A stretch of DNA of 64,000 bases from Parageobacillus sp. KH3-4 (GCF_022846435.1 NZ_AP025627.1:2762001-2826000), one strand, 5' to 3'. Positions 8,682-21,019 are shown, counted from the first letter of the stretch. Notes: a model not told the origin generated them from the letters alone. Program-made: numbers and translations.

Positions 8682-8924
8682 TTACTGCAGCGCCCCCCAC
8701 ACAAAATGTTGGCAAGTAAAGTACATCGCTGCCGTCAGCGTCGTTGTCCACATCGCTTTCCGAGTGCGCAAACCGATTTTCCGCGCCAATGAAAACGCAA
8801 TATACAAAAATACGCAAAGCATCATTCCTTTAAAAAACGGGCGATCGCGTCCTGACAGCCATTCAATCAGCGAAAAACTGCTCCAAATTATCATTTGCAA
8901 TAAAAACGCCACATATTCTTTCAT
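8682..8924 (-). CDS. Hypothetical membrane protein, 80 aa
   Basis: Not recognised. Hydrophobic segments at about residues 5-22, 33-48 and 56-75, separated by short basic loops (SGRDRPFF, RKIGLRTRK). The ATG lies six bases after GGGGGA. It is downstream of, but convergent with, the DUF1885 gene and lies beyond the pdhD terminator. Confidence 0.6.
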   Translation of the reverse strand: MKEYVAFLLQMIIWSSFSLIEWLSGRDRPFFKGMMLCVFLYIAFSLARKIGLRTRKAMWTTTLTAAMYFTCQHFVWGALQ

Positions 8925-9027
8925 CTGTCATCCCCCGCGTCTCCTTTACCATAACAATATGAATGAGCAAGGGAAAATATTATTGATTCATTGGACAAGA
9001 AACAAGAAAACAGGTTTATGAAATAAA

Positions 9028-9057
9028 ATAGGTTTCAGACGTTTGTCTGAAACCTAT
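9028..9057 (-). terminator. Terminator of the pdh operon
   Basis: A 13-bp stem ATAGGTTTCAGAC / GTCTGAAACCTAT with a four-base loop; the minus strand continues into TTTTATTT. Confidence 0.85.
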
Positions 9058-9065
9058 TTGCCAAT

Positions 9066-10478
9066 TTATTTACTAATAATATGGATCGGAGTGCCGAGAG
9101 CAACTTCCGCGGTTTCCATCGCTATTTCACCAAGCGTTGGGTGAGCATGAATCGTTAGAGCGATATCTTCCGCGGTCATTCCAGCTTCGATTGCAAGACC
9201 TAGTTCTGCAATCATGTCGGAAGCGTTTGGACCAACGATTTGCGCTCCGATCACAACGCCGTCTTCTTTGCGAACGACAAGTTTCATAAAGCCGTCTGTA
9301 TCATTCAACGAAAGGGCACGACCGTTAGCAGCAAATGGGAATTTCGCCGTTACTACCTCAATGCCTTCGTCTTTCGCTTGTTGTTCAAAATAACCGACAG
9401 ACGCGCATTCAGGTTCGGAGAAGACCACTGCCGGAAGAGCTAAATAATCAATTTCAGACGGTTTTCCGGCAATCGCTTCTGCAGCAATTTTTCCTTCATA
9501 CGATGCTTTGTGCGCGAGCGGTGGGCCTTGGACGATATCACCGATCGCGTAAATGTTCGGAACGCTCGTCCGGCATTGTTTGTCAATTTCAATTAAACCG
9601 CGGTCTGTCAATTTGATGCCGATTTGTTCTAAGCCGAGCTCATCCGTGTTCGGACGGCGCCCTACCGTCACAAGCACATAGTCTGCATCAATGGTTTTTG
9701 TTTCGCCTTTTACTTCAAAAGTTACCGTTACGCCGTCTTCACGCTCTTCGACTCCTTTCGCAAGAGCGTTAGTGAAGATTTCTACCCCTTTTTTCTTTAA
9801 GCGGCGTTTGACAATCGCAGTCATTTGTTTTTCGAAACCAGATAAGATTTCATCTGCCCCTTCGATGATCGTTACTTTTGTTCCAAAGTTCGCATATGCT
9901 GTTCCTAATTCTGTTCCGATATAACCGCCGCCAATAACGACAAGCGATTTTGGAACTTCCTGTAAGTTGAGCGCACCTGTGGAATCAAGCACACGATTGG
10001 AAAATTTAAAGCCAGGAAGTTCGATCGGGCGAGAGCCTGTTGCGATAATCGCGTTTTTAAACGTATATGTTTGCGCGCTATCTCCATTGACGACGCGCAC
10101 TGTATTCGCATCAACAAAATACGCTTCTCCGCGTACGATTTCGACTTTATTTCCTTTTAGCAATCCTTCTACGCCGCTCGTTAGTTTTTTCACAACGCTT
10201 GCTTTCCATTGCTGCACTTTCGAAAAGTCAACGGTTACGTTTTCTGCTTTAATTCCGATGTCTTCCGAATGTTTCGCTTCAACATAGCGATGGCTTGCCG
10301 AGATAAGCGCTTTGGACGGGATGCATCCGACATTTAAGCACACTCCACCAAGATTTCCTTTTTCCACAATCGTTACTTTTTGCCCTAACTGTGCAGCGCG
10401 AATAGCTGCCACATAACCGCCAGGACCTGCTCCAACAACGAGTGTTTCCGTTTCAATTGCAAAATCACCGACTACCAT
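9066..10478 (-). CDS. pdhD: Dihydrolipoyl dehydrogenase, E3 of pyruvate dehydrogenase
   Basis: 470 residues. An FAD-binding [10 protein letters not shown] motif near residue 16, the redox disulfide in [14 protein letters not shown], the NAD-binding [10 protein letters not shown] and the C-terminal HPTLGE with the catalytic His-Glu pair are all present. E3 reoxidises the dihydrolipoyl arm and reduces NAD+. It is last in the operon, four bases after pdhC, with GGAGGCG as ribosome site. It probably also serves the odhAB complex in this window, which has no E3 gene beside it. Confidence 0.97.
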   Translation of the reverse strand: MVVGDFAIETETLVVGAGPGGYVAAIRAAQLGQKVTIVEKGNLGGVCLNVGCIPSKALISASHRYVEAKHSEDIGIKAENVTVDFSKVQQWKASVVKKLTSGVEGLLKGNKVEIVRGEAYFVDANTVRVVNGDSAQTYTFKNAIIATGSRPIELPGFKFSNRVLDSTGALNLQEVPKSLVVIGGGYIGTELGTAYANFGTKVTIIEGADEILSGFEKQMTAIVKRRLKKKGVEIFTNALAKGVEEREDGVTVTFEVKGETKTIDADYVLVTVGRRPNTDELGLEQIGIKLTDRGLIEIDKQCRTSVPNIYAIGDIVQGPPLAHKASYEGKIAAEAIAGKPSEIDYLALPAVVFSEPECASVGYFEQQAKDEGIEVVTAKFPFAANGRALSLNDTDGFMKLVVRKEDGVVIGAQIVGPNASDMIAELGLAIEAGMTAEDIALTIHAHPTLGEIAMETAEVALGTPIHIISK

Positions 10479-10482
10479 TGTT

Positions 10483-11799
<1,317 letters not shown>

Positions 11800-11831
11800 T
11801 CAACCTCCTATTGTCTTTTCGAAAATTGTAG

Positions 11832-11869
11832 GGGCCAAGAGGAAGAAGAAAACTCTCCCCCTCTTGCCC
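11832..11869 (-). other. Intercistronic stem-loop between pdhB and pdhC
   Basis: About ten base pairs (GGG, bulged C, CAAGAGG pairing with CCTCTTGCCC) close a 17-base loop. No T-run follows, so it is not a terminator. It may be an RNA processing or stability element separating E1 from E2/E3 expression. Confidence 0.5.
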
Positions 11870-11877
11870 ATAGCCGT

Positions 11878-12855
11878 TTAGAAGTTAATGACTTTTTTCG
11901 CTGTTTCAATCACATCTTTGAAGTTAGGCAACCATACAGACTCTGCTTGTGCGAACGGATATACCGTATCCGGAGCAGTGACGCGCAGTACCGGAGCTTC
12001 CAAGCTTAAAATGGCACGTTCGTTAATTTCCGCGACGACGTTTGCGGCAATTCCTGCTTGTCTTTGCGCTTCTTGCACAACGATTGCGCGCCCCGTTTTT
12101 TCAACGGAACCGATAATCGTTTCAATATCTAACGGTTGAACAGTGCGCAAATCAACGACTTCGGCAGAAATTCCTTCTTTTTCCAATTCTGCCGCCGCTT
12201 TTAATGATTCATGCACCATCGCGCCATAAGCGATAATTGTGATATCTTTTCCTTCCCTCTTAATATCTGCTTTACCGATTGGGATCGTATATTCTCCTTC
12301 TGGCACTTCTTGGCGGAACGAACGATACAATTTTAAGTGTTCCAAGAAAATAACTGGATCATTGTCACGGATCGCAGAAATAAGCAACCCTTTCGCATCA
12401 TAAGGAGTAGAAGGAATGACTACTTTTAACCCAGGCTGCTGTGCGACTAAGCCTTCTAAGCTGTCGGAGTGCAATTCCGGTGTATGCACACCGCCACCAA
12501 ATGGTGAACGAATCGTAATCGGTACGTTATAGCGGCCGCCGGAACGATAGCGGATACGCGCCATTTGGCCGCAAATCGCATCCATCGCTTCATATACAAA
12601 GCCAAAAAATTGAATTTCCGGAACCGGCCGGAATCCTTGTAACGCCAGCCCGATGGCGAGACCGCCGATTCCCGATTCAGCAAGAGGTGTGTCGAATACG
12701 CGATCTTCCCCAAATTCCGCCTGCAATCCTTCTGTTGCCCGGAATACGCCGCCGTTTACTCCAACGTCTTCCCCAAATATTAATACATTTGGGTCATTTT
12801 TTAATTCGATGCGCAACGCATCCGTGATTGCTTGAATCATTGTCATTTGCGCCAT
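11878..12855 (-). CDS. pdhB: Pyruvate dehydrogenase E1 component, beta subunit
   Basis: 325 residues, the expected length. Transketolase-like pyrimidine-binding domain with [15 protein letters not shown] near the start and the PEIQFFGF and RSPFGGG motifs, then a C-terminal transketolase domain. It forms the alpha2-beta2 E1 that decarboxylates pyruvate with thiamine diphosphate. It starts three bases after the pdhA stop, so the two subunits are translationally linked. Confidence 0.97.
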   Translation of the reverse strand: MAQMTMIQAITDALRIELKNDPNVLIFGEDVGVNGGVFRATEGLQAEFGEDRVFDTPLAESGIGGLAIGLALQGFRPVPEIQFFGFVYEAMDAICGQMARIRYRSGGRYNVPITIRSPFGGGVHTPELHSDSLEGLVAQQPGLKVVIPSTPYDAKGLLISAIRDNDPVIFLEHLKLYRSFRQEVPEGEYTIPIGKADIKREGKDITIIAYGAMVHESLKAAAELEKEGISAEVVDLRTVQPLDIETIIGSVEKTGRAIVVQEAQRQAGIAANVVAEINERAILSLEAPVLRVTAPDTVYPFAQAESVWLPNFKDVIETAKKVINF

Positions 12856-12858
12856 GGC

Positions 12859-14346
<1,488 letters not shown>

Positions 14347-14985
14347 CTATTCCCACATATGGTATAATCGCTTCATCTCTTTATTGTACGTTTCCGTATC
14401 TTCGTTAAATTGCTGGTTAGCGCCAATTAGCTTTTTATATTGTTCATTCACGTGCTCAATGTGCCGCTGTAGCTGTTCGGGTGTCGTATGCCTATTTTGC
14501 AGTAAAATATAGAGATCTTTTTCTAATGATAGCATTTCTTTATAATGAAGATATAGATCGTCATATGTTTCATAGCGCTTCTTTTCAATATCAACTAGAC
14601 GGGTTGCTTGCCTTCTTATATTTCCATCATGAAGCTGGTTAATCTTTTTTTTGATAGCATTTATTTCCCGTTTTGCCGACTGAATCGCTTTATGTTCTTT
14701 TTCAATATGTTTGTCTCGTTCTTTTATCAGCTCCAACGATTCTTTCGACAATTGCTCCACCTTTGTAAACTGCTTCATTCCGTACGACATAATCTGGTCG
14801 TATAATTTGTTTTGTTTTTGTTCTAATTCGTTCAGTTTTTTCTGTTGGTCTACCGCATTGTGTTCGTACGCAGCAATCTTTTTTAACGTGGACAAAACGT
14901 CTTGTTCGACGGCAAGTTCATCGCAACTACCAAGCAAAAGCAAAACTGCCATCAACCAAATACACCGCTGCATTGCTTTAAACAA
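14347..14985 (-). CDS. ykyA: YkyA-like lipoprotein
   Basis: 212 residues. A lipoprotein signal peptide ends in LLLLGSC, with Cys21 as the lipidated residue. The rest is a long antiparallel helical, coiled-coil domain rich in Lys, Glu and Gln, as in the putative cell-wall-binding lipoprotein YkyA of B. subtilis, which also lies between def and pdhA. The role is unknown; it is anchored outside the membrane. Divergent from def. Confidence 0.85.
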   Translation of the reverse strand: MFKAMQRCIWLMAVLLLLGSCDELAVEQDVLSTLKKIAAYEHNAVDQQKKLNELEQKQNKLYDQIMSYGMKQFTKVEQLSKESLELIKERDKHIEKEHKAIQSAKREINAIKKKINQLHDGNIRRQATRLVDIEKKRYETYDDLYLHYKEMLSLEKDLYILLQNRHTTPEQLQRHIEHVNEQYKKLIGANQQFNEDTETYNKEMKRLYHMWE

Positions 14986-15091
14986 CCTTTCTCCTTCCTT
15001 TCAGCACATACGTTTTCATTTTAGTTTACGTGCAAAACGAATTTTTGTTAGACTTAATTCAGACACCAACGTCGATACAGGGAGTGAAAAA

Positions 15092-15649
15092 ATGATGATT
15101 ACCATGAAAGATATTATTAAAGAAGGGCATCCAACTTTACGAAAAGTGGCTGAGCCAGTTTCTCTTCCTCCATCAGAAGAAGATAAACAAATTTTGCAAA
15201 GCCTTCTTGAATACGTAAAAATGAGCCAAGACCCTGAACTTGCCGAAAAATATGGATTACGTCCGGGAATCGGGCTGGCAGCTCCGCAAATTAACGTATC
15301 CAAACGAATGATTGCTGTTCATGTCACTGATGAAAAAGGCACTTTATATAGTTACGCATTATTTAATCCAAAAATTGTGAGCCATTCCGTTCAGCAATGC
15401 TATTTAACGAGCGGGGAAGGATGCCTATCCGTCGACCGCGATGTTCCAGGATATGTACCGCGCTATGCCCGCATTACCGTAACAGGGACAACGATTGACG
15501 GCGAAGAAGTCACGCTTCGGCTAAAAGGGCTGCCTGCCATCGTATTTCAGCATGAAATTGACCATTTAAACGGCATTATGTTTTATGATCATATCGATCC
15601 AAAAAACCCGTTTAAAGTGCCTGATAACGCGATCCCTATCGAGCGTTAA
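15092..15649 (+). CDS. def: Peptide deformylase (YkrB/DefB type)
   Basis: 185 residues. The three catalytic motifs are complete: GIGLAAPQ (59-66), EGCLS (109-113) and HEIDH (154-158), giving the Cys and two His metal ligands and the catalytic Glu. It removes the formyl group from new N-terminal methionines. The ATG at 15092 has GGAGTG in the right place. The longer open frame upstream overlaps ykyA on the other strand and is not coding. Confidence 0.95.
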   Translation: MMITMKDIIKEGHPTLRKVAEPVSLPPSEEDKQILQSLLEYVKMSQDPELAEKYGLRPGIGLAAPQINVSKRMIAVHVTDEKGTLYSYALFNPKIVSHSVQQCYLTSGEGCLSVDRDVPGYVPRYARITVTGTTIDGEEVTLRLKGLPAIVFQHEIDHLNGIMFYDHIDPKNPFKVPDNAIPIER

Positions 15650-15657
15650 ATGAAAAG

Positions 15658-15692
15658 AAGGGCTATACCCCACTGCATTGGGATATGCCCTT
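15658..15692. terminator. Bidirectional terminator between def and ykrA
   Basis: AAGGGCTATACCC pairs with GGGATATGCCCTT (one G-U), loop about nine bases, with A/T runs on both sides. It serves two convergent genes. Confidence 0.8.
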
Positions 15693-15693
15693 T

Positions 15694-16470
15694 TTATTTA
15701 ATTAATTCGAGCTGTTTTAATCCGTACAATATTCCTTCCTCCCCGACCGGCTTCGTGACGAAATCAGCCACTTTTTTGACTTCTTCCTGAGCGTTTCCCA
15801 TTGCAACGCCGGTTCCAACAAATTTTAACATTTCGATATCATTTAACCCATCGCCAAACGCGTACACATTTTCTTTCGCAATGCCGATTTTTTCAATCAT
15901 CCGCCGAATTCCTTCCGCTTTCGAACCTCCTGTTGGCAATACATCCGTTGACACGTTATGCCAACGAACAAAACGAAATTCCGGATATGCTTTCACATAC
16001 ATTTGTTCTTCTTCCGCCTTGCAAAACAAAAGCGCTTGATAAATATCTTCGTTTTCGTAATAAAGCGGATCAAACGGAGGATGGGAAAATTTTAAACTTT
16101 CCATGCTGACATGAATATATGGATGATCCTCCATACTCGCTCTCATTTCGTTCGCATTCATAAAAACAAGCGGATGGCCATTTTTGTGCGCTTCTTCCTT
16201 TAATTCATGCAACTTTTGCCGATGAAGCGGATGTTTATAAATGACGCTCCCTTCAAATACTACGTATTGGCCGTTGAAACTGACAAACGAATCAATTCCT
16301 AACTGTCGGCGCAAATTAGCAAACATAAACGGCGCTCTGCCAGTAGCGATCGCTACATAAACACCAGCTTTTTTCAATTCTTGAACGGCTCTTACCGTCG
16401 AAAAAGGAAGATTTTTTTCTTCATCAAGCAATGTCCCATCAATGTCAAAAAATACAATTTTCTTTTCCAC
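15694..16470 (-). CDS. ykrA: Cof-type HAD phosphatase YkrA
   Basis: 258 residues. HAD motif I FFDIDGTLLDEE at the start, motif II in IATGRAP, and motif IV FGDGLNDIEMLK near the end, with a C2-type cap between. Start chosen at the GTG of VEKKIVFF, nine bases after GAGGGG; B. subtilis YkrA has a similar start. A sugar phosphate or FMN substrate is likely but not deducible. Confidence 0.85.
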   Translation of the reverse strand: MEKKIVFFDIDGTLLDEEKNLPFSTVRAVQELKKAGVYVAIATGRAPFMFANLRRQLGIDSFVSFNGQYVVFEGSVIYKHPLHRQKLHELKEEAHKNGHPLVFMNANEMRASMEDHPYIHVSMESLKFSHPPFDPLYYENEDIYQALLFCKAEEEQMYVKAYPEFRFVRWHNVSTDVLPTGGSKAEGIRRMIEKIGIAKENVYAFGDGLNDIEMLKFVGTGVAMGNAQEEVKKVADFVTKPVGEEGILYGLKQLELIK

Positions 16471-16658
16471 AGTCGTCTTCCCCTCGCGTTTTTCTTCATC
16501 CTTAACCGTACTGAAAAAAGCAGAAAATGTCAATTACTTCTCGACCTTATCCACTTTTATCCATGAAAAACAAGCCATTGTTCACATATAATATAACATA
16601 GGATAGACATTTACTTTCGTTAAGAATTGAGTACAATAGGAATTAAGGAGTGATGAAA

Positions 16659-16730
16659 ATGTTGAAAAAGCTGAAAAAAAAGCTGCTTCAACAATGGAAA
16701 GATCTGCTCCGGAAAAAGTCGATTGCCTAA
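16659..16730 (+). CDS. Candidate 23-residue cationic amphipathic peptide
   Basis: The peptide begins MLKKLKKKLLQQWKDLLR and carries about nine basic residues. Leu/Ile/Trp residues fall on one face of a helix and Lys/Arg on the other. A full ribosome site AAGGAG lies eight bases before the ATG, a plausible promoter (TTTACT, 16 bases, TACAAT) lies upstream, and a clean Rho-independent terminator lies 13 bases behind the stop. That arrangement makes it a complete small transcription unit. I do not recognise a family. It could be a membrane-associated regulatory peptide; function unknown. Confidence 0.6.
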   Translation: MLKKLKKKLLQQWKDLLRKKSIA

Positions 16731-16743
16731 ACCGCTACGATAA

Positions 16744-16767
16744 GAGCCCTTCCGTCACGAAGGGCTC
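16744..16767 (+). terminator. Terminator of the 23-residue peptide gene
   Basis: GAGCCCTTC / GAAGGGCTC stem, six-base loop, followed by CTTTCT. It ends the small transcription unit before rpoY. Confidence 0.75.
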
Positions 16768-16947
16768 CTTTCTAACAACCAGCAAATAAAAAAGCAAAAT
16801 TCGTCAAAAATGGTAAGAGTCAATGTTTTTCCTCTATATTTTTCCCGCAACATTGGATATGATGATGAAAAAGCATGAAAACTATCGCTATTTTTATATA
16901 TAATAAAAAAGTTAAAGAAATAATTGTTCATAAGGAGAGATTTTGGA

Positions 16948-17157
16948 ATGATTTTTAAAGTGTTTTACCAAGAAAACCCTGATGAAGTGCCTGTGAGAGA
17001 AAAAACAAAAACGCTATATATTGAAGCGGAATCAGAACGGGAAGTACGCCAAAAGTTGCAAGGACGCACCATGAATATCGAGTATATTCAACCGCTACAA
17101 GGTGCTCACTTAGAATATGAAAAGAAAAATCCAGATTTTAAAGTATTGGAGATTTGA
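16948..17157 (+). CDS. rpoY: RNA polymerase epsilon subunit (YkzG)
   Basis: 69 residues, starting [15 protein letters not shown]. The [13 protein letters not shown] and NIEYIQPL stretches are those of the Firmicute RNA polymerase epsilon subunit, which resembles the phage protein Gp2. The ATG has AAGGAG ten bases upstream. It ends two bases before rnjA starts, the same coupling as in B. subtilis. Confidence 0.92.
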   Translation: MIFKVFYQENPDEVPVREKTKTLYIEAESEREVRQKLQGRTMNIEYIQPLQGAHLEYEKKNPDFKVLEI

Positions 17158-17159
17158 GT

Positions 17160-18827
17160 ATGAAGTTTTTAAATGATCATCAAGTTGGCGTATTTGCCCT
17201 CGGTGGATTAGGGGAAATCGGGAAAAATACATACGGCGTGCAATTTCAAGATGAAATTATTGTGATCGATGCCGGAATTAAATTTCCTGAAGATGAGCTG
17301 CTCGGAATTGATTACGTCATTCCCGATTACACGTATTTAGTCAAAAACGCGGAGAAAGTAAAAGGATTGTTTATTACTCACGGGCACGAAGATCATATCG
17401 GTGGAATTCCATACTTGCTAAAGCAAGTAAATATTCCGATCTACGGCGGAAAATTAGCGTTAGGGCTAATCCGCAACAAGCTGGAGGAGCACGGGCTTCT
17501 TCGGCAAGCGAAACTGATTGAGATTCGCGAAGACGATGTCATTCGCTTTCAAAAAACAGCGGTGACATTTTTCCGAACGACACACAGCATTCCTGACAGT
17601 TACGGAATTGTTGTGAAAACTCCTGTAGGACAAATCGTTCATACGGGAGATTTCAAATTTGACTTCACTCCTGTCGGCGAGCCGGCAAACTTAACAAAAA
17701 TGGCAGAAATCGGCAAAGAAGGGGTCCTTTGTCTGCTTTCCGACAGCACAAATAGTGAAATCCCGCACTTCACCATGTCCGAGCGCCGCGTCGGCGAAAG
17801 CATTCACGACATCTTCAGAAAAGTGCATGGACGGATTATTTTTGCGACATTTGCTTCCAATATCCATCGACTACAGCAAGTAACCGAAGCAGCTGTGATG
17901 AATAACCGGAAAATTGCCGTATTTGGAAGAAGTATGGAAGCAGCCATTGAAATCGGACAAGAGCTCGGTTACATTAGATGCCCTAAAGATACCTTTGTTG
18001 ATGCAAATGAAATCAACCGCCTCCCTGCCAACCGCGTGACGATTTTATGTACTGGCAGCCAAGGCGAACCGATGGCGGCGCTGTCGCGCATTGCCAACGG
18101 CACCCACCGGCAAATTCAAATTATTCCTGGCGACACCGTCGTCTTTTCTTCATCACCGATTCCGGGCAATACGGTAAGCGTTAATCGAACGATTAATATG
18201 CTTTATCGCGCCGGCGCTGAAGTCATTCATGGTCCGCTGAACGATATTCATACATCTGGACATGGCGGGCAGGAAGAACAAAAGTTAATGATTCGCTTGA
18301 TGAAACCGAAATATTTTATGCCGATTCACGGAGAGTACCGCATGCAAAAAATGCACGCGAAGCTCGCAATAGATTGCGGAGTGCCAGAGGAAAACTGTTT
18401 CATCATGGATAACGGTGAAGTGCTTGGTTTAAGCGAAAACGACGCTCGCATCGTCGGCAAAATTCCGTCCGGCTCCGTTTATATCGACGGCAGCGGCGTC
18501 GGCGACATCGGTAACATCGTCTTGCGCGACCGCCGCATTTTGTCAGAGGAAGGACTTGTTATCGTAGTTGTCAGCATCAATATGAAAGATTTCAAAATCG
18601 CGGCTGGTCCAGATATTATTTCGCGCGGATTTGTATATATGCGCGAATCCGGCGACTTAATCAGCGACGCACAAGCGCTCATTACGAAACATCTCGAAAA
18701 AGTGCTCGAACGCAAAACAAACCAGTGGTCGGAAATTAAAAATGAAATTACCGATACGCTTGCTCCGTTTTTATATGAAAAAACGAAACGGAGACCGATG
18801 ATTTTACCAATTATTATGGAAATATAA
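17160..18827 (+). CDS. rnjA: Ribonuclease J1
   Basis: 555 residues, identical in length to B. subtilis RNase J1. Metallo-beta-lactamase motif HGHEDH at residues 74-79, beta-CASP domain with the STNSE region, and the C-terminal domain. It has 5'-3' exonuclease and endonuclease activity and controls mRNA turnover. Start chosen at the ATG following the rpoY stop, with TTGGAGA upstream; an in-frame TTG two codons earlier is less likely. In B. subtilis it is contacted by GapA in an SR1P-dependent way. Confidence 0.96.
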   Translation: MKFLNDHQVGVFALGGLGEIGKNTYGVQFQDEIIVIDAGIKFPEDELLGIDYVIPDYTYLVKNAEKVKGLFITHGHEDHIGGIPYLLKQVNIPIYGGKLALGLIRNKLEEHGLLRQAKLIEIREDDVIRFQKTAVTFFRTTHSIPDSYGIVVKTPVGQIVHTGDFKFDFTPVGEPANLTKMAEIGKEGVLCLLSDSTNSEIPHFTMSERRVGESIHDIFRKVHGRIIFATFASNIHRLQQVTEAAVMNNRKIAVFGRSMEAAIEIGQELGYIRCPKDTFVDANEINRLPANRVTILCTGSQGEPMAALSRIANGTHRQIQIIPGDTVVFSSSPIPGNTVSVNRTINMLYRAGAEVIHGPLNDIHTSGHGGQEEQKLMIRLMKPKYFMPIHGEYRMQKMHAKLAIDCGVPEENCFIMDNGEVLGLSENDARIVGKIPSGSVYIDGSGVGDIGNIVLRDRRILSEEGLVIVVVSINMKDFKIAAGPDIISRGFVYMRESGDLISDAQALITKHLEKVLERKTNQWSEIKNEITDTLAPFLYEKTKRRPMILPIIMEI

Positions 18828-18830
18828 ATA

Positions 18831-18867
18831 AAAAACAGCTGTTCCGAAACATGGAACAGCTGTTTTT
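18831..18867. terminator. Bidirectional terminator between rnjA and ktrC
   Basis: A 15-bp stem AAAAACAGCTGTTCC / GGAACAGCTGTTTTT with a seven-base loop. Confidence 0.92.
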
Positions 18868-19528
18868 ACTTACTAACTACCTTTTCTTCAAAGCGGTCGA
18901 TATCTTCATCCGCACCGATCACGACTAAAATGTCGCCTTTGCGAATAATCTCGGATGCCAATGGCGATACAATCACATCCGTGCCACGTTTAATAGCAAC
19001 GATGTTAATTCCATAGCGGGCGCGGATATCAAGCTCTAACAGCGAGTGTCCATCTAACCGCTCGCTTGCCACAATTTCGACGATGCTATGCTTATCCGAT
19101 AGCTCCAGATAGTCAAGAACATTGCTAGAAATCAAATTATTGGCAATTCGTTCGCCCATGTCTCGCTCTGGGTGAACAATTTGATCAGCGCCGATTTTTT
19201 TCAACACTTTTTCATGGTAATCATTCGTCGCTTTTACGGTAATATGTTGAACGCCTAATTCTTTTAAAATTAATGTCGTTAAAATGCTCGCTTGAATATT
19301 ATCGCCGATCGCGACAATAACATGGTCGAAATTGCGAATTCCCAAACTTTTTAACACATTTTCGTCCGTTGCGTCCCCTACAACCGCATGAGAGGCGATC
19401 GAAGCGAATTCATTCACGCGGTCTTCGTCGATATCGATCGCCAGCACTTCCATCCCTTGTTCGCTCAGCGTGCGGCAAATGCTTCCGCCAAAACGGCCAA
19501 GGCCGATCACAGCATATTGTTTCTTCAC
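18866..19528 (-). CDS. ktrC: K+ uptake regulatory RCK protein KtrC
   Basis: 220 residues. An RCK_N domain opens with YAVIGLGRFGGS (GxGxxG nucleotide loop) and contains HAVVGDATDE; an RCK_C domain follows (about 135-220). It gates the KtrD-type K+ channel from the cytoplasm, and B. subtilis KtrC binds c-di-AMP at the RCK_C domain. A GTG start giving MKKQYAV is chosen because it lies seven bases after GGAGG and matches the B. subtilis start; an ATG two codons upstream overlaps the ribosome site. Confidence 0.92.
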   Translation of the reverse strand: MKKQYAVIGLGRFGGSICRTLSEQGMEVLAIDIDEDRVNEFASIASHAVVGDATDENVLKSLGIRNFDHVIVAIGDNIQASILTTLILKELGVQHITVKATNDYHEKVLKKIGADQIVHPERDMGERIANNLISSNVLDYLELSDKHSIVEIVASERLDGHSLLELDIRARYGINIVAIKRGTDVIVSPLASEIIRKGDILVVIGADEDIDRFEEKVVSK

Positions 19529-19605
19529 ATTCATTCCTCCAATGGCAATATCCACTTATTGTTCTTTCCTATTGTAATATTTTATCAAAAAAATGCAAAT
19601 AAAAA

Positions 19606-19633
19606 AGGAACGAAATGACACGTTTTCGTTCCT
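19606..19633 (-). terminator. ykuV terminator
   Basis: AGGAACGAAA / TTTCGTTCCT stem, eight-base loop, followed on the minus strand by TTTTTT. Confidence 0.85.
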
Positions 19634-19643
19634 CTTACCCCTG

Positions 19644-20105
19644 TTATTGTTGCTCCGCTTTTTCGTTTTCTTCCAACACACGGTTCACGCGTTTTTCTAA
19701 CATTTTCATGCCGCTTCCGCCAGCTTGGAAATGGCGAAGCTTCCCTTCCGCATCAAATACATAATAAGCCGGAACATATTGATTTTCAAACGCATCCGTA
19801 ATTTTATGTTCATTGTCGACTAAAATCGGCTGCGTAATGCCGTGTTCTTCCGCTACCTTTTTGACAAGCTCCACGTCCAAATCGTTTTCCGAACGCGGCA
19901 TATGAACAGCAACCACATTTAGTTTGTCTTTATAGCGGTCACGGAATTCATTGACTTGCGGCATCGCTTCTTTGCACAGGTGGCAGCTTACCGACCAAAA
20001 ATGGATTAATGTTGGCTTATCGCCGATCAGCTGGTCTCTTGTTACTTCACCGTTTAACGTTGCGGTAGCCCCAGTTAATTCCGGCATTGGTTCACGCAAT
20101 TTCAT
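19644..20105 (-). CDS. ykuV: Thiol-disulfide oxidoreductase YkuV
   Basis: 153 residues. A TlpA/thioredoxin-like fold with the redox motif CHLC in HFWSVSCHLCKEAMPQ. It lacks a signal peptide, so it works in the cytosol, like B. subtilis YkuV. The ATG of MKLREPMPEL is chosen, six bases after GGAGGG. It lies behind the peroxiredoxin ykuU, and the pair is conserved; YkuV may reduce YkuU or related thiols. Confidence 0.9.
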   Translation of the reverse strand: MKLREPMPELTGATATLNGEVTRDQLIGDKPTLIHFWSVSCHLCKEAMPQVNEFRDRYKDKLNVVAVHMPRSENDLDVELVKKVAEEHGITQPILVDNEHKITDAFENQYVPAYYVFDAEGKLRHFQAGGSGMKMLEKRVNRVLEENEKAEQQ

Positions 20106-20126
20106 ATTCATCCCTCCATTGTTAAA

Positions 20127-20155
20127 GAAAGGCCTAACGTCAAGTTAGACCTTTC
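20127..20155 (-). terminator. Intercistronic hairpin between ykuU and ykuV
   Basis: GAAAGG-CTAAC / GTTAG-CCTTTC with one internal mismatch and a five-base loop, followed by short T stretches. It may attenuate read-through from ykuU into ykuV. Confidence 0.55.
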
Positions 20156-20177
20156 TTCATTTATATTGCCCATTATA

Positions 20178-20726
20178 TTACACATCTAACGTTTTTTGTC
20201 CTGGTTTCCAGTTTGCTGGGCAAAGACCGCCAGTTTGTAGCGCTTGAAGCACACGCAATACTTCGTCTACATCGCGGCCGATGTTGTTATGGTGAACAAC
20301 AGCGTATTTCAATTCGCCTTCTGGGTCGATGATGAATAGACCACGGAGCGCAACGCCTTCTTCTTCAATAAGAACGCCGTAGTCGCGAGAAACTTGATGA
20401 GTAGGATCAGCCGCTAAAGGATATTTAATTTTGCCAATACCGTTTTCTTCGCGAGGCACTTTCATCCACGCTTGATGCGAATATACAGAGTCTGTCGAAA
20501 CGCCGATCACAACCGCATCTAAATCTTCAAATTCATCATAGCGGTCAGAAATTGCCGTAATTTCTGTCGGGCACACGAAAGTAAAGTCCATTGGATAGAA
20601 GAAAAGAACTGTCCATTTGCCGTTTTTCATGTTTTCCTCAAGGCTGACACGACCAAAATCTCCATTTGGCAATACTGCTTGAAGTTCAAAACGAGGCGCT
20701 TGTTTTCCTACCATGCGTTCTGCCAT
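20178..20726 (-). CDS. ykuU: 2-Cys peroxiredoxin YkuU
   Basis: 182 residues. The peroxidatic Cys lies in DFTFVCPTE and the resolving Cys in GGLCPANW near the C-terminus, as in typical 2-Cys AhpC/Prx1 peroxiredoxins. It detoxifies hydrogen peroxide and organic peroxides. The ATG of MAERMVGKQAP lies six bases after GGAGGG. Promoter and two GGTATACC palindromes lie upstream. Confidence 0.92.
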   Translation of the reverse strand: MAERMVGKQAPRFELQAVLPNGDFGRVSLEENMKNGKWTVLFFYPMDFTFVCPTEITAISDRYDEFEDLDAVVIGVSTDSVYSHQAWMKVPREENGIGKIKYPLAADPTHQVSRDYGVLIEEEGVALRGLFIIDPEGELKYAVVHHNNIGRDVDEVLRVLQALQTGGLCPANWKPGQKTLDV

Positions 20727-20765
20727 ATGTATCCCTCCATTTTCTTTTTCCAAGATATTTTTTCG

Positions 20766-20892
20766 ATGGTATACCATACATTGTCAAGTAGTATTATAAT
20801 GGGATTATTATTTTTAGTCAATATTAAATGATAATTAATTTAAAAAGAAAGTAATTTTTTCGTTATCTTCCATTCCATATTTGGTATACCCT
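20766..20892 (-). promoter_or_regulatory. ykuU promoter flanked by two GGTATACC palindromes
   Basis: The minus strand carries TTGACT (plus 20816-20821) and TATAAT (plus 20793-20798) with a 17-base spacer. ATGGTATACCAT, a perfect 12-bp palindrome, lies at 20766-20777 just inside the transcript. A second copy of the GGTATACC core lies at about 20883-20890, upstream of the -35. A repressor binding both would loop or block the promoter. I cannot name the regulator. Confidence 0.5.
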
Positions 20893-20993
20893 GATATCGC
20901 TTCGCTTAAACACGTTTCCTCAGCTTTTAGTATATTATTAGTCTCTATCAAAAATAAAATCATTTGCTCATCAATCATTTTCGTATAAAACAG

Positions 20994-21019
20994 ACGGGCT
21001 GTTGGCACAGCCAGCCCGT
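20994..21019 (-). terminator. Terminator of the dapH-dapL-ykuS unit
   Basis: ACGGGCTG / CAGCCCGT stem, ten-base loop, followed by CTGTTTTAT on the minus strand. Confidence 0.75.
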
